From: Bacteroidales bacterium
GTDB lineage: Bacteria > Bacteroidota > Bacteroidia > Bacteroidales > UBA932
Direction: 5' to 3'
NCBI GenBank assembly: GCA_023230265.1
Contig: JALNXR010000062.1
Span: 1 to 9,698, forward strand
DNA length: 9,698 nt
The notes under the pieces were generated by a model. The model was given only the letters and a program-made list of their open reading frames with translations, had not been told where the DNA came from and ran no database searches. Below, piece after piece: positions 7,290 through 9,698 of the stretch (position 1 is its first letter; each line of letters begins with the position of its first letter). The translations under genes were made by a program, and so were the position numbers.

Positions 7290-7297
7290 TAATTTTG
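7290..7297 (+). promoter_or_regulatory. Candidate -7 box (TAATTTTG) of the C11 peptidase gene
   Basis: TAATTTTG fits TAnnTTTG and ends 27 bases before the C11 ATG at 7325, giving a predicted leader of about 20 bases. No TTG lies at the normal -33 spacing. The inverted repeat occupies that upstream region instead, which would fit activator dependence or repression. Confidence 0.45.
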
Positions 7298-7324
7298 TAA
7301 TTTATGACAGAATAGAAAAAGATT

Positions 7325-8488
7325 ATGAATAGAACTATATACAGATTTGTTTTTTCCCTGATTTTAATTGTCCCTTTACTCTTTTCCTGCACAAAACAGA
7401 ATGGGGATAACTATGAATACGACAGGGTGGTCTTGCTCTACCTTGCTGCAAATAATAACCTTAGCAGCTATGCATCCAATAATATTGAATCCATTAAAAA
7501 GGGATATCTTCCGTCTGAGGAGGATAAAAAAATTCTTCTGGTCTATTCTCACATTTCGGGAGCTTTGCCCAAACTTGTCCGGATCTATAAGGACAGGGAA
7601 GGTATAATACGTGAAGATGTGGTAAGTAATTATCAGGAGCAGAACTCCGCTGATCCCCTGGTATTAAAAGAGGTTCTGGATAAGATAAAAGTTATATTTC
7701 CGTCCGGAGAGTACGGTCTGATACTGTGGTCGCATGCAACAGGCTGGCTTCCCGGGGGATATTACGACTCTCCGTCTGCTCCGGGAACATTTTTCCCGGA
7801 TCCGTACAAAGACATTGTGAAGAGTTTCGGGGAGGATAACGGCCGGGAGATGGAGATTACAGAACTGGCAGAGGCGATCGGTTATCCTCTCTCATTCATT
7901 ATCTTCGACTGCTGTTTCATGGGAGGGATTGAGACCGCTTACCAACTGAGGAACAAATGTGAATATATCCTGGCATCTCCCACAGAGATACTGGCGACCG
8001 GTTTCCCCTACGATATGATAATGGCTCCTCTGTTTGGAAAGAGTGCAGATCTGACAGGAACCGGCAATCTGTTCTTTGATTTCTATAATTCAAAATCCGG
8101 TATTTACCGTTCAGCCACCCTGGCACTGTATAAAACAGATAAGCTTGAGAATCTGGCCGGAATATCCAAAAGAATCTTCAGCAACAACCGGGCTGAAATT
8201 TCCGCTGTAGAGTTATCTGCTGTCCAGGAATATTTTCGTTTGGGTAAACACTGGTTCTATGATATCTCGGATTTTATGAGACAGGTGGCATCCACAAATG
8301 AATACAATGAGTTTGTAACTGCTCTCAATCAGGTAGTTATAAAGAAATGGACTACAGAATCATTTATAGATATTAAAATTGAGAGCTATTCCGGAATGAG
8401 TATATATGTACCTGTACCCTCAAACGCTTATCTAAGCGGATTTTATAAAAATTACAGCTGGAATCAGGTCTGCCAGATGATCCAGTGA
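7325..8488 (+). CDS. Clostripain-family (C11) cysteine peptidase lipoprotein
   Basis: This 387-residue protein has an N-terminal lipoprotein signal ending LLFSC (Cys22). The C11 core starts at DRVVLLYLAANNNLSSYA (33-50), the family's opening strand. It continues to catalytic His137 in GLILWSHATGW (131-141) and catalytic Cys197 in IIFDCCFMGGIETAYQL (192-208), equivalent to the usual DACLMG. ILASPTEILATGFPYD follows, also a family motif. C11 enzymes share the caspase/legumain fold and cleave after basic residues (Arg or Lys); many mature by self-cleavage in the loop between His and Cys. That loop here (142-190) contains Lys162 and Lys166 as possible sites. The lipid anchor implies envelope or surface location, and the substrate is unknown. 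It diverges from the DPP III gene across a 97-base region with a palindrome. No second gene follows before the rplY promoter. Confidence 0.88.
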   Translation: MNRTIYRFVFSLILIVPLLFSCTKQNGDNYEYDRVVLLYLAANNNLSSYASNNIESIKKGYLPSEEDKKILLVYSHISGALPKLVRIYKDREGIIREDVVSNYQEQNSADPLVLKEVLDKIKVIFPSGEYGLILWSHATGWLPGGYYDSPSAPGTFFPDPYKDIVKSFGEDNGREMEITELAEAIGYPLSFIIFDCCFMGGIETAYQLRNKCEYILASPTEILATGFPYDMIMAPLFGKSADLTGTGNLFFDFYNSKSGIYRSATLALYKTDKLENLAGISKRIFSNNRAEISAVELSAVQEYFRLGKHWFYDISDFMRQVASTNEYNEFVTALNQVVIKKWTTESFIDIKIESYSGMSIYVPVPSNAYLSGFYKNYSWNQVCQMIQ

Positions 8489-8495
8489 CACAGTG

Positions 8496-8524
8496 TTGTC
8501 ATATAATTATTTTTTGTATATTTG
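8496..8524 (+). promoter_or_regulatory. Promoter of rplY-pth (TTG-N18-TATATTTG)
   Basis: TTG at 8496-8498 and TATATTTG at 8517-8524, 18 bases apart, fit the Bacteroidota TTG / TAnnTTTG consensus. The promoter begins eight bases after the C11 stop codon, so rplY has its own transcription start, predicted near 8530. That gives a long leader of roughly 70 bases. Confidence 0.65.
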
Positions 8525-8532
8525 CCGACTCT

Positions 8533-8579
8533 AAAAAAGGTAACTTTTTTGGTGCAATGGGATCCGGATTGCCGGATTG
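8533..8579 (+). promoter_or_regulatory. Structured 5' leader of rplY
   Basis: The leader holds AAAAAAG-GTAA-CTTTTTT (8533-8550), a 7-bp stem with a 4-base loop. A second possible stem, GCAAT (8554-8558) with ATTGC (8568-8572), follows, and CCGGATTG occurs twice in perfect tandem (8564-8579). About 24 bases of A+T-rich sequence then run to the ATG. Position and structure would suit autogenous control by a ribosomal protein, but no known leader motif is recognised. The first stem is all A-U plus one G-C and could instead be only a weak attenuator. Confidence 0.3.
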
Positions 8580-8603
8580 AGTAACACATTTTAAATCAAT
8601 TTT

Positions 8604-9188
8604 ATGAAAACATTCAAATTAAAAGGGGAACCAAGAAAGGTTTCAAACAAACAGGCAGTAAAAACATTAAGGAGAAACGCCGGGGTGCCTTGCATTCTCT
8701 ACGGCAAGGGTATCGATAACCTGCTGTTTTCGGTAAATGCAAAGGAACTAAAACAGATTACCGACACGCCAAATTCCTATATTATTGAACTTGAAGTGGA
8801 GGGGAAAACTTATATGTCTATCTTTCATATGGCACAATACCATCCTGTTACAGACGAACCTCTGCATATTGATTTCATAGCAGTATCTGAGGACAAACCC
8901 ATAAATATCGATGTTCCGGTTTTTATAACCGGAAACTCAGAAGGTGTCCGTCAGGGTGGAAAGATGACCCAGTCTGTAAGGAAACTCAGAATATCAGCTT
9001 TAATGAAGGATCTGCCTGACAGCCTGACGATTGATATAACAGATCTAAAACTTGGAAAGACAATAACCGCAGGTGATCTTAAATATGATAACATACAGAT
9101 ACTGACCCCTAAAAGCACAATCATCTGTTCTGTTAAAATGACAAGGGCTGCCATTGGTGCAGCTGCTGCCGAATCCACAGAAAAGTAA
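8604..9188 (+). CDS. rplY: 50S ribosomal protein L25 / general stress protein Ctc
   Basis: This 194-residue protein has the two-domain Ctc/TL5 form of L25. The N-terminal 5S rRNA-binding domain covers about 1-93. It includes RKVSNKQAVKTLRRNAGVPCILYGKG in part and the signature YHPVTDEPLHIDFIAV (79-94). The C-terminal beta domain covers about 95-180 (VPVFITGNSEGVRQGG, DLPDSLTIDITDLKLG). A short Ala-rich tail ends in ESTEK. L25 binds 5S rRNA in the central protuberance of the large subunit. The gene has its own promoter and a leader of roughly 70 bases, and is followed 16 bases later by pth, so the two are probably cotranscribed. Confidence 0.95.
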   Translation: MKTFKLKGEPRKVSNKQAVKTLRRNAGVPCILYGKGIDNLLFSVNAKELKQITDTPNSYIIELEVEGKTYMSIFHMAQYHPVTDEPLHIDFIAVSEDKPINIDVPVFITGNSEGVRQGGKMTQSVRKLRISALMKDLPDSLTIDITDLKLGKTITAGDLKYDNIQILTPKSTIICSVKMTRAAIGAAAAESTEK

Positions 9189-9204
9189 CCTTTAAAAGCC
9201 CGTC

Positions 9205-9698
9205 ATGAGCATTCTTATTGCCGGATTGGGAAACATTGGTGCCGAATACGCAAATACCCGCCATAATATTGGGTTTAAGGTGCTGGACACTCTTGCGGAG
9301 ATGTCCGGCATCTCTTTTATTAGCAGAAGATACGGTTCTGTGGCTGAAATGAAATTCAAGGGAAAACATTTTATTCTGCTAAAGCCCTCCACTTACATGA
9401 ACCTTAGTGGTAAAGCAGTCAGCTATTGGTTAAAAGCCCAGAAAATTGATACAGAAAATCTGTTGGTGGTAGTCGATGATATTGCGTTGCCCCTTGGAAC
9501 TTTAAGAATGAGAAAGCAGGGAAGTGACGGAGGTCATAATGGATTGAAAAGCGTATCAGAAGTACTGGGGACAGAAAACTACGCCAGACTAAGGTTAGGT
9601 ATCGGAAACAGATTTGGTCTGGGTGCTCAGATTGATTATGTGCTGGGGGAGTGGACCACACAGGAGTCCGGAGAACTTCCCGGAATTTGCGAGAGGGC
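9205..9698 (+). CDS. pth: Peptidyl-tRNA hydrolase, C-terminus cut by window end
   Basis: The reading frame runs from ATG at 9205 to the window edge without a stop, giving 164 complete codons. Bacterial Pth is usually about 185-195 residues, so roughly the last 20-30 are missing. The start reads MSILIAGLGNIGAEYANTRHNIGF, with catalytic-site Asn10 and His20. Other active-site residues are Asn66 (YMNLSG), Asp91 (VVVDDIALPLG) and Asn112 (GGHNGLKS), equivalent to E. coli Asn68, Asp93 and Asn114. The GSDGGHNGLKS stretch is the family signature. Pth frees tRNA from peptidyl-tRNA released by stalled ribosomes, in the cytoplasm. It lies 16 bases after rplY, an arrangement common in bacteria. No Shine-Dalgarno sequence is visible. 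Confidence 0.96.
   Translation, partial: MSILIAGLGNIGAEYANTRHNIGFKVLDTLAEMSGISFISRRYGSVAEMKFKGKHFILLKPSTYMNLSGKAVSYWLKAQKIDTENLLVVVDDIALPLGTLRMRKQGSDGGHNGLKSVSEVLGTENYARLRLGIGNRFGLGAQIDYVLGEWTTQESGELPGICER

Noticed and set aside
7228..7392. A 55-codon upstream extension of the DPP III frame.
   Set aside because: It would cover the divergent promoter region and the start of the C11 gene, and would hide the lipoprotein signal peptide inside the protein.
8486..8515. TGACA-CAGTGT-TGTCA followed by T-rich sequence, a possible terminator of the C11 gene.
   Set aside because: The 5-bp stem is weak, the T run is nine bases away and the stretch overlaps the rplY promoter. It is possible but not supportable.
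9217..9228. ATTGCCGGATTG, identical to 12 bases in the rplY leader (8568-8579).
   Set aside because: In pth these bases encode the conserved Ile-Ala-Gly-Leu stretch, and CCGGATTG also appears elsewhere in coding sequence (near 1492), so chance is a sufficient explanation.

Overview
This window reads as chromosomal, accessory-poor DNA from a member of the Bacteroidota, most likely a Bacteroidales-type anaerobe. The evidence is gene content (Bat aerotolerance proteins, a 672-residue dipeptidyl peptidase III with the HECLGH motif, a clostripain-like C11 lipoprotein, rplY followed by pth). It also includes repeated TAnnTTTG -7 boxes, two of them with a TTG at -33 spacing, lipoprotein signal peptides with relaxed lipoboxes, and mostly absent Shine-Dalgarno sequences. 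There are ten protein genes, two of them cut by the window edges. I see no RNA genes, insertion sequences, CRISPR arrays or phage genes, and no gene-free stretch over 300 bases.

Layout. 1-1211 (+): the 3' end of batD followed directly by batE, the tail of a Bat operon. 1188-4099 (-): a two-gene unit read right to left, an S41 serine peptidase lipoprotein followed by a secreted M28 zinc aminopeptidase/carboxypeptidase. The two overlap by an ATGA, and the M28 gene ends 24 bases inside the convergent batE. 4100-4239: an A+T-rich divergent promoter region. 4240-4770 (+): tpx, thiol peroxidase. 4788-7227 (-): a dipeptidyl peptidase III (M49) lipoprotein, followed downstream by a small DUF454 membrane protein with a TTG start. 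7228-7324: a divergent intergenic region holding a perfect 9-bp-arm inverted repeat. 7325-8488 (+): a C11 (clostripain-family) cysteine peptidase lipoprotein. 8489-8603: promoter and leader of rplY. 8604-9188 (+): ribosomal protein L25/Ctc. 9205 to the window end (+): pth, cut before its C-terminus.

How the genes fit together. Four of the ten genes encode exported peptidases of different catalytic types: M28 and M49 zinc, S41 serine and C11 cysteine. Three of them look like lipoproteins. Together they suggest a cell that digests external protein and peptides, although a shared pathway is inference. BatD/BatE and Tpx both point to coping with oxygen or peroxide. rplY-pth is a translation housekeeping pair.

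I did not find a convincing undescribed system. The items most worth a second look are the palindrome between the divergent M49 and C11 peptidase genes, the clustering of four peptidase classes, the mirrored promoter boxes between tpx and the S41 gene, and the structured leader of rplY.
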